Positions 28,527 to 37,405 of a stretch of 64,000 nt of DNA are shown piece after piece (within the stretch, counting starts at the first letter, position 1; the number at the start of each line of letters is the position of its first letter). The notes below the pieces were generated by a model, which was not told the origin of the DNA, did not search any database, and saw only the letters and a program-made list of their open reading frames with translations. Made by a program: the position numbers and the translations under genes. The DNA is taken from the NCBI RefSeq assembly GCF_008795985.1, contig NZ_VMHP01000001.1:186001-250000 (forward strand), given 5' to 3'. This DNA comes from Marinobacter halotolerans (GTDB taxonomy: Bacteria; Pseudomonadota; Gammaproteobacteria; Pseudomonadales; Oleiphilaceae).

Positions 28527-29378
28527 TTAGTAGTTTTCCGGCTCATCATTTCGAACCCGCATGAAACTGGCAAATCGCGGCAGGCCGGTTGAGGTGAAGC
28601 CGTAGTGCTTGTAGGTGATGACTGTCCCAATGGGCGGCGGTGATTTCCGCTCGGCATCGCTGAAGCCAGTGCCTATGTGAAATTCCCGTCCATCGGGCAA
28701 TTCAACGCGGACGGATCCGAGCAAGCCCTCAAATTTACCGTCGCCTGGCAAGTGGGCAACGATGACGGCTTCTGCATCCTGATATTTTTTTACTTTCAAC
28801 AGGTCGTCGGAGCGGCCAACTGTGGGGTAGCTGGCGCCTCGTTTCAGCATCAGGCCTTCCCCACCTGCTTCCGCCACTTGATCCAGCGCCGCCATCAATT
28901 CGACATGACTGGCGACTCGTCGTTGTTCCACCATCTGCAGGAACGGGGATGGGGATGGAATCAGAAGATTCTTCAGAGCTGATATGCGCTCCGTGAAAGG
29001 CTTATTCATTCCAGGCAGATCAAACACCATAAAGCGGATTCTGCGCCAATTGTTGTCCTCTGGCACCCGGCGTCGCACGGCGCCGGAGAGCTCAGCGAAT
29101 CGGCCACGACCCATCCAGAGTTCGCCGTCCATTTTCGTATTCGGGAAGTTTTCCGTGAACCAGGCCGGTGCCTGATAGATGTTGCCACCACGGGACCAGA
29201 GCTTTTGGCCATCCCAGTAGGCGCGCACGCCGTCCAATTTTTCGCTTAACCAGTAGTCTTTGAGATCAACGCCTTCTTCATAAACGTCGGCCAGCGCCAA
29301 GCTTGGTTGTTCAGAATGGGCGGTAGGCGCGAGGGCTAGTACTGCCAAAAGGGTAAGAAAGGCTGCGAGACGGGGCAT
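28527..29378 (-). CDS. ATP-dependent DNA ligase, minimal periplasmic (LigE) type
   Basis: Small ATP-dependent ligase of 283 residues from the internal ATG at 29378, which gives a clean signal peptide (MPRLAAFLTLLAVLALAPTAHS); a frame extended to 29423 lacks that design. Nucleotidyltransferase motifs are complete: motif I SEKLDGVRAYWDG with the adenylated Lys, DGELWMGRGRF, motif III FMVFDLPG, motif IV EGLMLKRG and motif V LLKVKKY, followed by an OB-like region. Exported minimal ligases of this kind occur in proteobacteria, some of them naturally competent. A role in repairing DNA in the periplasm during uptake is proposed for the family and is inference here. It lies ten bases after the DUF6708 gene and 62 bases before rfaH. 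Confidence 0.88.
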   Translation of the reverse strand: MPRLAAFLTLLAVLALAPTAHSEQPSLALADVYEEGVDLKDYWLSEKLDGVRAYWDGQKLWSRGGNIYQAPAWFTENFPNTKMDGELWMGRGRFAELSGAVRRRVPEDNNWRRIRFMVFDLPGMNKPFTERISALKNLLIPSPSPFLQMVEQRRVASHVELMAALDQVAEAGGEGLMLKRGASYPTVGRSDDLLKVKKYQDAEAVIVAHLPGDGKFEGLLGSVRVELPDGREFHIGTGFSDAERKSPPPIGTVITYKHYGFTSTGLPRFASFMRVRNDEPENY

Positions 29379-29388
29379 GATAGGTAGG

Positions 29389-30270
29389 TCAGTAGTAATT
29401 AGCTTTCCCGAAGATAGCCTCAATCTCCTTCGGCCACTTAAACTTGAACGGAGTAAACTCCCACCAAATAATACTCGGAATAAACAGAACCACCCCTAAA
29501 CACTCAATAATTGAAACTACTATTGGTTTTTTTCTCAGGTCTTCTTTGTATGAATCATAATTAATCCAAGCCAGATGCTTAAGGTCCTCTTCAATGACCC
29601 CTTCGCTAAAATACCTGACGATGAAATTCCATTTTTGGTACATCCGCTCTTCATTAAACCCTGAAGAAATTTTCTTACGCTGCAGAGGCATTTTAGGGGG
29701 CTTCCCACAAAAATAGTGTTTATCCCGCATGAAGAGGTGGCAGTAATACTGTCGCTCCCAAACGACGCCAGAGCCTAGATACTGCCAGTTGTAGGAAAAG
29801 GTCACTTCCAGCTCGTTCCAAGGAATCCGGTAGAACGTACCCCGGTGCCCGACGTACACGAATCCCTCTTTCCGGTCGATCCGTACCGGCAACGTGAGCG
29901 GGAAGAAAATTTCGAACAGATAGACGGCCACCCAAACTGGCCCAAAAGCAACCAAGACAGCCAGCAGTGCCTTTGAATAAAACAGATTAATAAGCCAGCC
30001 CAATGCCATGGCAATAATCATGAACAGATTGATGATGGCCGGTAATCCCGAACGAAGTGATAAGAATGCCGTTCGAGTGTCCATGAACCGCTCACCGATG
30101 TAGGCGAAACCGTGTTCCATTTTTTCGGAGGAATCGGACACCCCCTCCACCTTCCGGGCTGGAGGGCTGGCGAGTCGTGCACCATGAGTGCGGTATAACT
30201 TCTTTTCCAGCTGTTGTTCGAGGTCGGTTTCCGGAAAATCACACTTCAAAGGCGAGTCTTTCATCGACAC
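29389..30270 (-). CDS. DUF6708-like membrane protein, candidate T6SS immunity factor
   Basis: Protein of 293 residues from a GTG at 30270 that has GGAGG six bases upstream; an ATG at 30285 would contain the ribosome site itself. Two adjacent hydrophobic segments (GLPAIINLFMIIAMALGWLINLFYSKALLAVLVAFGPVWVAVYLFEIFF, given here only as the region ~55-105) and a third near the C-terminus (SIIECLGVVLFIPSIIWW) predict a membrane protein. Between them lie RIDRKEGFVYVGHRGTFYRIPWNELEVTF, a pattern I associate with DUF6708, and YCHLFMRDKHYF. It overlaps the 3' end of the effector gene by 32 bases. Position directly after a VasX-type effector and membrane topology suggest immunity (inference). It could instead be a further effector or accessory protein. 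Confidence 0.72.
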   Translation of the reverse strand: MSMKDSPLKCDFPETDLEQQLEKKLYRTHGARLASPPARKVEGVSDSSEKMEHGFAYIGERFMDTRTAFLSLRSGLPAIINLFMIIAMALGWLINLFYSKALLAVLVAFGPVWVAVYLFEIFFPLTLPVRIDRKEGFVYVGHRGTFYRIPWNELEVTFSYNWQYLGSGVVWERQYYCHLFMRDKHYFCGKPPKMPLQRKKISSGFNEERMYQKWNFIVRYFSEGVIEEDLKHLAWINYDSYKEDLRKKPIVVSIIECLGVVLFIPSIIWWEFTPFKFKWPKEIEAIFGKANYY

Positions 30271-33109
30271 CCAGTTCCTCCACATCGTTACCGTTCAGAA
30301 TGATACGGAGCCCGGTGTCACCCGTGACTTTCCGGTCGTCCTTCTCGTACTCGATGAGCAGCTCAAGCTGATCACACTTGTTGTGGTTGTAGTGGTCAAA
30401 CCTAAATAGAACACCCTCAGTGGAAGCGTCTAACTTCGTCATGCTATCGAACAGGGCTGTTATGTCATTCGGGTCATCTATCTCAAACCAGTTGGTTTCC
30501 ACCTCGAACAACTTGATGGAATACCTGCAAGTTCCTTCGCTATAACCCGGCAAAAACACCACAAAAGAGGTCATTTCCGACATGATCTGATGTTCGCCCC
30601 GGTTTGTATCCCAGTGAACTCCGATATGCTCGGTTATCCGCACAATAGGCGAAAACAGCATGTAGTAGAACGCATCCAGTTCCGCTTCAAAATACTCCCG
30701 GACTTCTCTCCCCTCGCCCGGGGAGGCAAGGGTCTTGCTCGACTCCAGCAATTCCGCACCTGACGGCCTTGTCTGCCCATCCCAGTAACGCAACACAGGC
30801 GCGTTGCCCCAGAATGACAGTGAGAGGAAATCCTCGATACGAGATCGGGCAATGTAGAGCTGCACTATGCTGATGATGAAGGAGACTGCAACCAGAACCG
30901 CGCCTAACACAAGCACAACAGCCACCCCAGCCCCACTGACGGCACCAGCAACCGCCAGAGTAGCAAGGTAGGTGATGCCTATACTCAGCCCAATCTGGAC
31001 GCCTGATAAAGCCACCATTGTGTGATGCCCTGTACCTAGCGCTTTATAGCCTACCCAACCTTCCAGACCTATTGAAACTAAAACGCCCAAATAAGGGAGA
31101 GTCTTTACGGTGACTCTCGCAAGACCCGCTGTAACGTCTGCAACCTTACTAACAAACCTGAATCCATTAAAAACCACCGATAGCTTGGTCCCGGCATTCG
31201 ACAGGTTTGCCCCCAAGGCTTTAGCGTATTCTTCTTTTATCAGCAACCCACTGAGGTTAACTACGCCTTCACCAATGTTCCATAGACCTGACAGTACGCC
31301 TCCCCACCGATCAACAACTGTTCTATCACCGAGCATGACGTCCTGATGGGTTTTATCCAGACCGGAAAAAAGACTCGCTACATTGACGGCGTGGAAAAAG
31401 GTCACGGCGCCGATAAATTTGCCCCGGTTCTGTTTGATATGCTCGACCATAGGGTCCAGCCGAGTGTGTAGCCAGCCAAAGGGGTTGTCCTTGAAGTCCG
31501 GGGCCAGGTGAAACATGTCGATCATAGTCTCACGCAGATGAGACCGGATTCTTGCGTCTGCCATGCCAGCGGCGAGAGGGGTCATTGCAAGTCCAGAAAG
31601 ATTATGGCCGGACGCGTCCTCCAGTGATTTGCGGTTGACTGCCACAAGCAGATCCGCAGCGGTATCAAGCGTGACACCTTCCCGGCGATAAAGATCGATT
31701 CCATAGCGTTTCTGGACGGCATTGATCCACTTTTTCCACTGCGGCCAGGTTTGGGGATCTTTTGCCCACACACCCATTTTTGCGGCTGGTGCAGCAAACT
31801 CCAACATAAGCGTTTCCGTTGCGGTGCTCACGCGCACATAGGCAGGCATGTCGTAGATACTATCCACGATTTTCTGACTGCCGTAGTCAAAGCCAGGCAG
31901 GTCTCTCAGTTTGTGAGCGATACCGTTGGTGGCAGCTGCCAGGAATAGTGCGGTTTTTACCATGTTGCCGACCGTGCCGGCTTCGCCTTCGTCCGCAGCC
32001 AGCCAGTTTTCGGCGTCTTCCTTGCCCTTTTCCGCTCCGATATAGCCATCCAGTATATCTGCCAGTTCCTGCTCAACTGCCTTGAACCCTTCCGCGCAGT
32101 AGCAGTCGTTGAACTCCAATTTCCTCGCCAACCTTTCGGAGTCAATCCAGCGCTTCCAGTCAATGAATACCAATCCACGAGACTGGTCATATTCTTCAAG
32201 CTGATTGTGATAGTTTTCAACGAATGCGTCTTTTTCCTCTGAACGTATTCGCTCTTTCAATTCTTCAGTAACTTCCTTTCGGTCCTCATCTGATTCTTTC
32301 TTGCTGGCCTCACGAGCGATAAGCGCGTCCACCATCTGGGAGGTCGTATAGGCATATGCGTTCTCCTCCGCATAATTCATCATCAGGTTTACATGAAGGG
32401 CATGCAGCTGGCCTAACTCGGAAGTAATACCGATTTCATCATCAAGTGCAACGCAGTAAGAGAATTCAGTTTCTTTTTTACACTGCCCCTGCAAGTCCGA
32501 CTCACTGATTCCTATTGCAAAGGCGGTCCGGCTCCACTCGAAATCCATTGGCTCTGGCCTAAAGTCTTCAACCACGCCATTCAGGGCTTCCGTTTCGCAG
32601 AGATTGACACCTTCGCGATTCTCCGGGAGGCCACTCAAGTTAAACGGCTGCATTTGCTCTTCACGGACTTGTGCATCTGTTCGCACAAGCTCTTGCAAAC
32701 GCGCAGTCCATCGATGTTGCACAAACTTCAGAAGCACCTTCCCTTCTGCAGGATGATGTATGGCCGGCAGCGCACTTTGCGCATCAACATCCGGGAGCAG
32801 TACCGAATTTACAACAGGCTGCACTTCGGTTATCAGGCCTTGCTCATTCACTTGGTATTCAAGCAGCGTTTCGAAAATTTCGGAAAACATGTAAACCCAA
32901 CCGGGCGTCAGTTTTCGAACACAGTAATGAGTTTGACCAAGCGCAACGTTAGGTGGACGGAAATTGGAGGGTAAAACAACCTCTTCCTGACTGATCGCCC
33001 AGCGCACAGGATATAGCGCGACAGTCTTGGTCTGGAGCGGGCAAACCTGCGCCGCTGAATCGATGTCTTGATCACCCTGCAGAAACGCTGAGCTGTTAGC
33101 ACTACCCAT
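30239..33109 (-). CDS. T6SS effector, VasX/BTH_I2691-like
   Basis: Large protein of 956 residues from the ATG at 33109, which has GGAGGG eight bases upstream and overlaps the adaptor gene by eight bases; the frame extends to 33151. No signal peptide. The N-terminus (CPLQTKTVALYPVRWAIS, VALGQTHYCVRKLTPGWVYMFSE) matches my recollection of the toxin-VasX N-terminal region. A long hydrophobic region (~residues 690-765: LATLAVAGAVSGAGVAVVLV and following) could insert into membranes, as in pore-forming VasX. The C-terminal ~190 residues are soluble-looking with no catalytic motif I recognise. The order vgrG-DUF4123-effector-membrane protein is the standard T6SS cargo arrangement. Membrane-disrupting activity is inferred. 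Confidence 0.83.
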   Translation of the reverse strand: MGSANSSAFLQGDQDIDSAAQVCPLQTKTVALYPVRWAISQEEVVLPSNFRPPNVALGQTHYCVRKLTPGWVYMFSEIFETLLEYQVNEQGLITEVQPVVNSVLLPDVDAQSALPAIHHPAEGKVLLKFVQHRWTARLQELVRTDAQVREEQMQPFNLSGLPENREGVNLCETEALNGVVEDFRPEPMDFEWSRTAFAIGISESDLQGQCKKETEFSYCVALDDEIGITSELGQLHALHVNLMMNYAEENAYAYTTSQMVDALIAREASKKESDEDRKEVTEELKERIRSEEKDAFVENYHNQLEEYDQSRGLVFIDWKRWIDSERLARKLEFNDCYCAEGFKAVEQELADILDGYIGAEKGKEDAENWLAADEGEAGTVGNMVKTALFLAAATNGIAHKLRDLPGFDYGSQKIVDSIYDMPAYVRVSTATETLMLEFAAPAAKMGVWAKDPQTWPQWKKWINAVQKRYGIDLYRREGVTLDTAADLLVAVNRKSLEDASGHNLSGLAMTPLAAGMADARIRSHLRETMIDMFHLAPDFKDNPFGWLHTRLDPMVEHIKQNRGKFIGAVTFFHAVNVASLFSGLDKTHQDVMLGDRTVVDRWGGVLSGLWNIGEGVVNLSGLLIKEEYAKALGANLSNAGTKLSVVFNGFRFVSKVADVTAGLARVTVKTLPYLGVLVSIGLEGWVGYKALGTGHHTMVALSGVQIGLSIGITYLATLAVAGAVSGAGVAVVLVLGAVLVAVSFIISIVQLYIARSRIEDFLSLSFWGNAPVLRYWDGQTRPSGAELLESSKTLASPGEGREVREYFEAELDAFYYMLFSPIVRITEHIGVHWDTNRGEHQIMSEMTSFVVFLPGYSEGTCRYSIKLFEVETNWFEIDDPNDITALFDSMTKLDASTEGVLFRFDHYNHNKCDQLELLIEYEKDDRKVTGDTGLRIILNGNDVEELGVDERLAFEV

Positions 33110-33968
33110 GAACCAGTCCCTCCGTTGACTTTTTCTCGGCGAATTCTGCAATTCGAGCTATGGCTTTACCTGGCGCTGAGGAGTCTTCCTCCCAGAGGCT
33201 CTGCACATCACCGTCATCAAAGGCCTGCTGTCCAAGCCAGCCAATCGTATTGATATAAAGAGCTATATCACGGGTGCTGTTCAACCCCCGCTCCTTCGCC
33301 GCTTTGACTAACGCGGCAACGACGTCCCACTGCTGCTCGTTTGCATCAGTTTGCTGAATTAAATGGGGAAAATAGTTCCATGCATGAAGCTCAAGCTTTC
33401 TGAGGGCTGTTTTTTCTGCGGCTCGCTCCATCGCGCCTTGATGTTCCTCACGAATATTGAACAGTTCTGTCTGCCGCCCACTCTGGGGTTGATCATTGTG
33501 GAAGTACTCCCACTCCCCGCTACGGCGATCCTGGATGACAAAAAGATTGCACGGCCCCATCAACCGCCGCACATCTTCACCCGATGAATCCAGCTTCAAA
33601 AGGTGTCGCGAAACCTCAGGATCATAGAACCGGAAAACAACCTTATCCCCTGTGACCACCCTCGCCAAAATCAGTCCACGCAGGTGGTCTATGACCTCTG
33701 AAAAGTGGCAGTCAGACTGCATTGCGATGGCCACACCCTGAGATTTCCACTCTTCAAAACATTTGATCGCGAGACAGCTCCCCACCCCTGCTTCGACAAG
33801 CCACGGCGAGATTTCCAATAGGTCAGCGAGTTCCGTTCCCCGGTAAAGCGCATCACACTTAGGCACTTCAATTTCGCGATAAATAACCTGGGGCAAGTTA
33901 TTTACTTTCGCGCCGTCAATAAGAATGAACGTATTCCCCGTGCCGGGAAGATCGGCAAACTTACCCAT
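33102..33968 (-). CDS. DUF4123 effector adaptor/chaperone (Tap/TEC type)
   Basis: Protein of 288 residues from the ATG at 33968, which shares one base with the vgrG stop (TGATG); a longer frame begins at 33998. Family features: ILIDGAKVNNLPQVIYRE near the N-terminus, YRGTELADLLEISPWLVE, and VVFRFYDPEVSRHLLKL, the last being a hallmark of DUF4123. These adaptors bind a specific effector and load it on the cognate VgrG without being secreted themselves. Its place between vgrG and the effector gene fits exactly. Cytoplasmic, no signal peptide. Confidence 0.87.
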   Translation of the reverse strand: MGKFADLPGTGNTFILIDGAKVNNLPQVIYREIEVPKCDALYRGTELADLLEISPWLVEAGVGSCLAIKCFEEWKSQGVAIAMQSDCHFSEVIDHLRGLILARVVTGDKVVFRFYDPEVSRHLLKLDSSGEDVRRLMGPCNLFVIQDRRSGEWEYFHNDQPQSGRQTELFNIREEHQGAMERAAEKTALRKLELHAWNYFPHLIQQTDANEQQWDVVAALVKAAKERGLNSTRDIALYINTIGWLGQQAFDDGDVQSLWEEDSSAPGKAIARIAEFAEKKSTEGLVHG

Positions 33969-36058
33969 CAGACCGAACCTCGTGATTCTGTTGAGCAAAC
34001 CTGGCAGATCCCCTTACCCTGATTCGCTCCATTCTTGATAGCGCGTATCTGATCCGCCTTTGCAATCAGCCTTTTGGGCGCGTCCGGTAACTTTTCAGGC
34101 GGAACGCTTACAACGCCCGTTTTTTCTACCAGCCCAGGCATCTCCGGCACCTGAACCTTCTGGCCACTCCCCTTGCCCGGCGAACCACCCGCATTCAGTT
34201 TGATTGCTGCGCCACCCATGGCGACGCCGCTGGGATCAATTTTCACGAAGCTGCCACCCGCCTTTAGTGTAATTTCTGCACCCGCTTCAATAACGGCCTT
34301 CTGGCCGGCCTTGATATGCAGTTCGGTGCCGGAGTCACTGAGCCAGGCACTGCCGGCCTTCAAGTGCAGTGTGCCGGTAACACTGAAGCTTTGGTCCTTG
34401 CCGGTTAGTTCGCGCTTCTCGCCATCCACGGTGCTGTGCTGGTTTCCCTTGATATGGCTGAAGTCGTTGTTTTCGACGGTACGGTGGCTGTCGTTCCCGA
34501 TAACTTCGGTGCGGTTGTTTTCCGTCAGCAGGTCCAGGTCTTTCTGGGCGTGGATGTAGATCTGTTCTTTGCCGGCTTCATCTTCAAACCGCAGTTCGTT
34601 GCTGCCCTCGCCCTTGTGGGTCTGGGTCTTCAGCGTGGTGCGAGTCTTGTGTTCCGGCAGTCCATAAGGCGGAGTGTTGGTGCCGTGGTAGGTTCTGCCC
34701 GTGATGATCGGCTGATCGGGATCGCCGTCCAGGAAAGACACGATGACTTCGTGGCCGATTCTGGGCAGAGCCATAAAGCCATACTGGCCGCCGGCCCAGC
34801 CCTGGCTGACTCTGAGCCAGACGCTGCTGTGTTCATCATTCTTTGAGTAGCGGTCCCACGGGAACCTTACTTTGACTCGCCCGTGTTCGTCGCAGTGGAT
34901 TTCTTCACCCTCCGGACCGGTGACGATGGCGATCTGGGGGCCATCCATGAGTGGGCGGTTTATGGTATTCGGGCTGGGTCGCCAGGTACGGTCAGCGGGG
35001 ATGGCCTGGAAGTCGTTGTGGTAAGTGGTGAGGCCACTGCCGCCCTCTTCTTCCAGGGCCTGGGGCTGTTCGCCCTTATGGGTCACAGCAGTGAACAGCC
35101 ATTCCCGGTTCAGGGGTTGGTTGTCGTGTTCGGTCAGTTCCGTTTTGGCGCCGACGGTGAAGTCCGGGCGGTTGCTTTTGCCGGTGGCGGTGCTCGCGTC
35201 GTTTCTTAGTCCGTCCAGTCTCGATTCGGTAAAGGGCTGGCCGCTGGCGTCGGCCTTGAAGCGGCCGGGGTAGTCGTAGTGCTGGTAGTCTTCCCGCTGG
35301 CTATCCAGTTTATCGGCCTGGTGTTCGTGCATCAGGGCGTAGGCGGGGTTTTTGAAGGTGTAGTCCTTCATGGCGACGGAAGCGGCTCTTACCCGTTCCT
35401 GGTAACTGAATCGGAAGATGGCTGGTTGTCTGGTGCTGCCGCCGGCTTTGGCGTTGTATTCGGAAGGCGCCAGTTTGGGGGCGTCGCCGTGGTGGTCGGC
35501 GATGATCAACTGGGGCTGTTCTTCGCCATTTACATCGCCGTGGCTGTAGCGATAGTGCCAGCCCTCTTCGGCAGAGAGGCGTTCGATAAAGGATAAGTCG
35601 CTTTCCCGATGCTGAACGCAGTATTCCCGCTCGATGGGGGGGCGTTTCAGGTCGAAGGTGGTGTCGATGATGCCCCGTTCTTCCAGCAGGGTGCGCACGA
35701 TGGCGTCGGTGGCCTGGGTCTGGAAGATGCGGCTGTTGTGCATCAGGCCCAATCGCCATAAGGGCGGCTGGATGATGATTTCGTAGCGGGTGCGGCGGTG
35801 GCCGATGTCGCCCCGGGCGAATTCGTTGACCACGCCGGTGAAGCGGCGCATAGGCTCGCCGTTCTGCCACACCACCAGATCGACCGGTTGTTCCAGTACG
35901 TCAGACGCTGACATGTGCGAAAAGGTGCTGGCCAGGTCCAGCCGGCCGTGGAACAGGCTCGACAGACTTTCCGTCAGCTCGAAGCCGACAACGGTGAAAA
36001 AATCCCGGGGGAGTCCGCCAATGGTGGCGGTGAACTGCAGTCCACTTGCCTGGGGCAT
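33968..36058 (-). CDS. vgrG: Type VI secretion tip protein VgrG (TssI)
   Basis: VgrG of 696 residues. The gp27-like part covers roughly residues 1-370 (LTESLSSLFHGRLDL, RRTRYEIIIQPPLWRLGLMHNSRIFQ, YCVQHRESDLSFIERLSAEEGWHYRY). The gp5/OB region follows (EEIHCDEHGRVKVRFPWDRY, WLRVSQGWAGGQYG, RIGHEVIVSFLDGDPDQPIITG), and then the DUF2345 beta-helix. After the helix there is a short tail of about 70 residues ending in CQVCSTESRGSV, which may serve as adaptor or effector docking. No other T6SS structural genes are in the window, so this is an orphan vgrG-effector module. It starts 129 bases after the cysQ stop. Confidence 0.95.
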   Translation of the reverse strand: MPQASGLQFTATIGGLPRDFFTVVGFELTESLSSLFHGRLDLASTFSHMSASDVLEQPVDLVVWQNGEPMRRFTGVVNEFARGDIGHRRTRYEIIIQPPLWRLGLMHNSRIFQTQATDAIVRTLLEERGIIDTTFDLKRPPIEREYCVQHRESDLSFIERLSAEEGWHYRYSHGDVNGEEQPQLIIADHHGDAPKLAPSEYNAKAGGSTRQPAIFRFSYQERVRAASVAMKDYTFKNPAYALMHEHQADKLDSQREDYQHYDYPGRFKADASGQPFTESRLDGLRNDASTATGKSNRPDFTVGAKTELTEHDNQPLNREWLFTAVTHKGEQPQALEEEGGSGLTTYHNDFQAIPADRTWRPSPNTINRPLMDGPQIAIVTGPEGEEIHCDEHGRVKVRFPWDRYSKNDEHSSVWLRVSQGWAGGQYGFMALPRIGHEVIVSFLDGDPDQPIITGRTYHGTNTPPYGLPEHKTRTTLKTQTHKGEGSNELRFEDEAGKEQIYIHAQKDLDLLTENNRTEVIGNDSHRTVENNDFSHIKGNQHSTVDGEKRELTGKDQSFSVTGTLHLKAGSAWLSDSGTELHIKAGQKAVIEAGAEITLKAGGSFVKIDPSGVAMGGAAIKLNAGGSPGKGSGQKVQVPEMPGLVEKTGVVSVPPEKLPDAPKRLIAKADQIRAIKNGANQGKGICQVCSTESRGSV

Positions 36059-36187
36059 GTCTTCGGTCCTTGAAGATCCTGATGGCTTTTACTTATTGGG
36101 CGCCCTTCCTGAGCAATGCAAAGTATAACGACCCGGGGCAAAGATGTAACCCCAAACCGAGGAGACATGGATCACGCCTTGCGGCCT

Positions 36188-36970
36188 TTATTTCTGGCTG
36201 TCCTGCCGATACCAGCTACCCGAGGCAACGAAAAACGGATTCAGGACATCCTCCTTTCCGTATTTCAACGGAGTGCCGTCCAGAGTTTCGACCTTGCCAC
36301 CCGCTGCGGCGAGCACCGCATGTGCTGCGCCGGTATCCCACTCGCAGGTTGGGCCCAGCCTCGGGTAAATATGCGCCTGACCTTCTGCAATCCGGCAGAA
36401 TTTGAGGGAACTGCCTGCCTGGACAAGTTCATGGGAGCCGAGTTTATTGATGAAAGCCTTGGTATCGTCGTTCAGATGGTTTTTGCTGGCCACAACCAGA
36501 ACCGTATCTTTTGGCTCTGTCACAGAAATCCGGTGGATTTCGCCGTCAGAATCCCTTTTAAAAGCGCCCGCGCCGATAGCGCCCCAGTAGGCTTCATTCA
36601 GTGCCGGAGCCGTGACCACTCCAAGCACTGGCTGACCATCTTCAATCAATGCAATGTTGACGGTGAATTCGCCGGTTCGCTGAGTGAAGTCCTTGGTGCC
36701 GTCGATGGGGTCAATGAGCCAGAACCGGCGCCATTGTTTGCGTTGTTCCCAGGGAATGTCTGCGTCTTCTTCGGAGAGGACCGGGATGTCTGGGGTCAAC
36801 TCACGTAGGGCGTCGACGATGATTTTGTGGCTAGCAAGGTCTGCTGCAGTGATTGGGGATTCGTCGGCTTTAAAATCAATCTGAAAATCCGTGATGTAGA
36901 TTTCATGCGCTTTTTCACTAGCGTTATCGGCGATTGCCGAGACTTCCGTAAGAAGCGATTTGTATTGCAT
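36188..36970 (-). CDS. cysQ: 3'(2'),5'-bisphosphate nucleotidase CysQ
   Basis: Inositol-monophosphatase-family enzyme of 260 residues that hydrolyses 3'-phosphoadenosine 5'-phosphate, recycling the by-product of sulfate assimilation. Metal-binding motifs are present in order: LSEEDADIPW, WLIDPIDGTKDFTQRTGEF (the DPIDGT motif) and CEWDTGAAHAVLAAAGG (the C-terminal Asp-x-x-Ala motif). Length is typical (246-270). It is a conserved housekeeping gene that here borders the T6SS cargo module on one side and the pilus-linked sugar genes on the other. Confidence 0.93.
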   Translation of the reverse strand: MQYKSLLTEVSAIADNASEKAHEIYITDFQIDFKADESPITAADLASHKIIVDALRELTPDIPVLSEEDADIPWEQRKQWRRFWLIDPIDGTKDFTQRTGEFTVNIALIEDGQPVLGVVTAPALNEAYWGAIGAGAFKRDSDGEIHRISVTEPKDTVLVVASKNHLNDDTKAFINKLGSHELVQAGSSLKFCRIAEGQAHIYPRLGPTCEWDTGAAHAVLAAAGGKVETLDGTPLKYGKEDVLNPFFVASGSWYRQDSQK

Positions 36971-37051
36971 TGCTGATTTCCATGTTTTGCGTCAAAAACT
37001 GGGAGGACAGATTGAGCCTCAAACCAAAAGTAGAAATGCCCCCCCCATTAG

Positions 37052-37390
37052 AACAAGGGCTTTACCTTGATTGAAGTAATGATTTTTATCGCCAGCGTAG
37101 GAATATTGGCAGCGATCGCCATCCCCTCTTATCGATCTTACGTCATTCGCGAAAAGCTTAGCGAACCTTTAGGGATAATAGCTTCAGCAAAACCAGCGAT
37201 ATCGGAACATTACGCCAACGAAGGGACGTTAATGCGACCTACGAAATTCCATTCCTAGTAACACTAGGCAGCAATTTAAACGGACTACCCAGTGTAATCG
37301 GCGCAAGCCCAAGTGGTCGTCCGGGCGCTCCCATCGGGGTGACTCTTGGTGTAACAATAACTAATATGGACAGCTGGACAGGCAATACCG
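37052..37390 (+). pseudogene. Decayed type IV pilin-like gene
   Basis: In one frame from 37052 the sequence reads NKGFTLIEVMIFIASVGILA, the unmistakable prepilin N-terminus (Gly-1, Phe+1, Glu+5), then AIAIPSYRSYVIREKLSEPLG and a stop at 37256-37258. A TAG codon (37049-37051) sits directly before it in the same frame, so there is no start. From about 37234 a second frame continues with ATYEIPFLVTLGSNLNG and onward toward the next gene, consistent with a frameshift in the old C-terminal part. An 8-base C run (37039-37046) lies just upstream. Probably a remnant of a pilin or minor-pilin gene, lost or displaced when neighbouring accessory genes arrived. Confidence 0.7.
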
Positions 37391-37405
37391 TAACTAAGGT
37401 CATTC

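Noticed and set aside
36116..36808. 230-codon plus-strand open frame
   Set aside because: Antisense to cysQ; no independent support.
37036..37074. C8 tract (37039-37046) after an ATG as a possible phase-variation switch for the pilin-like sequence
   Set aside because: Changing the C number does not connect the ATG to the pilin frame: a TAG at 37049-37051 lies in that frame directly before the pilin codons, so slippage alone cannot restore a protein.
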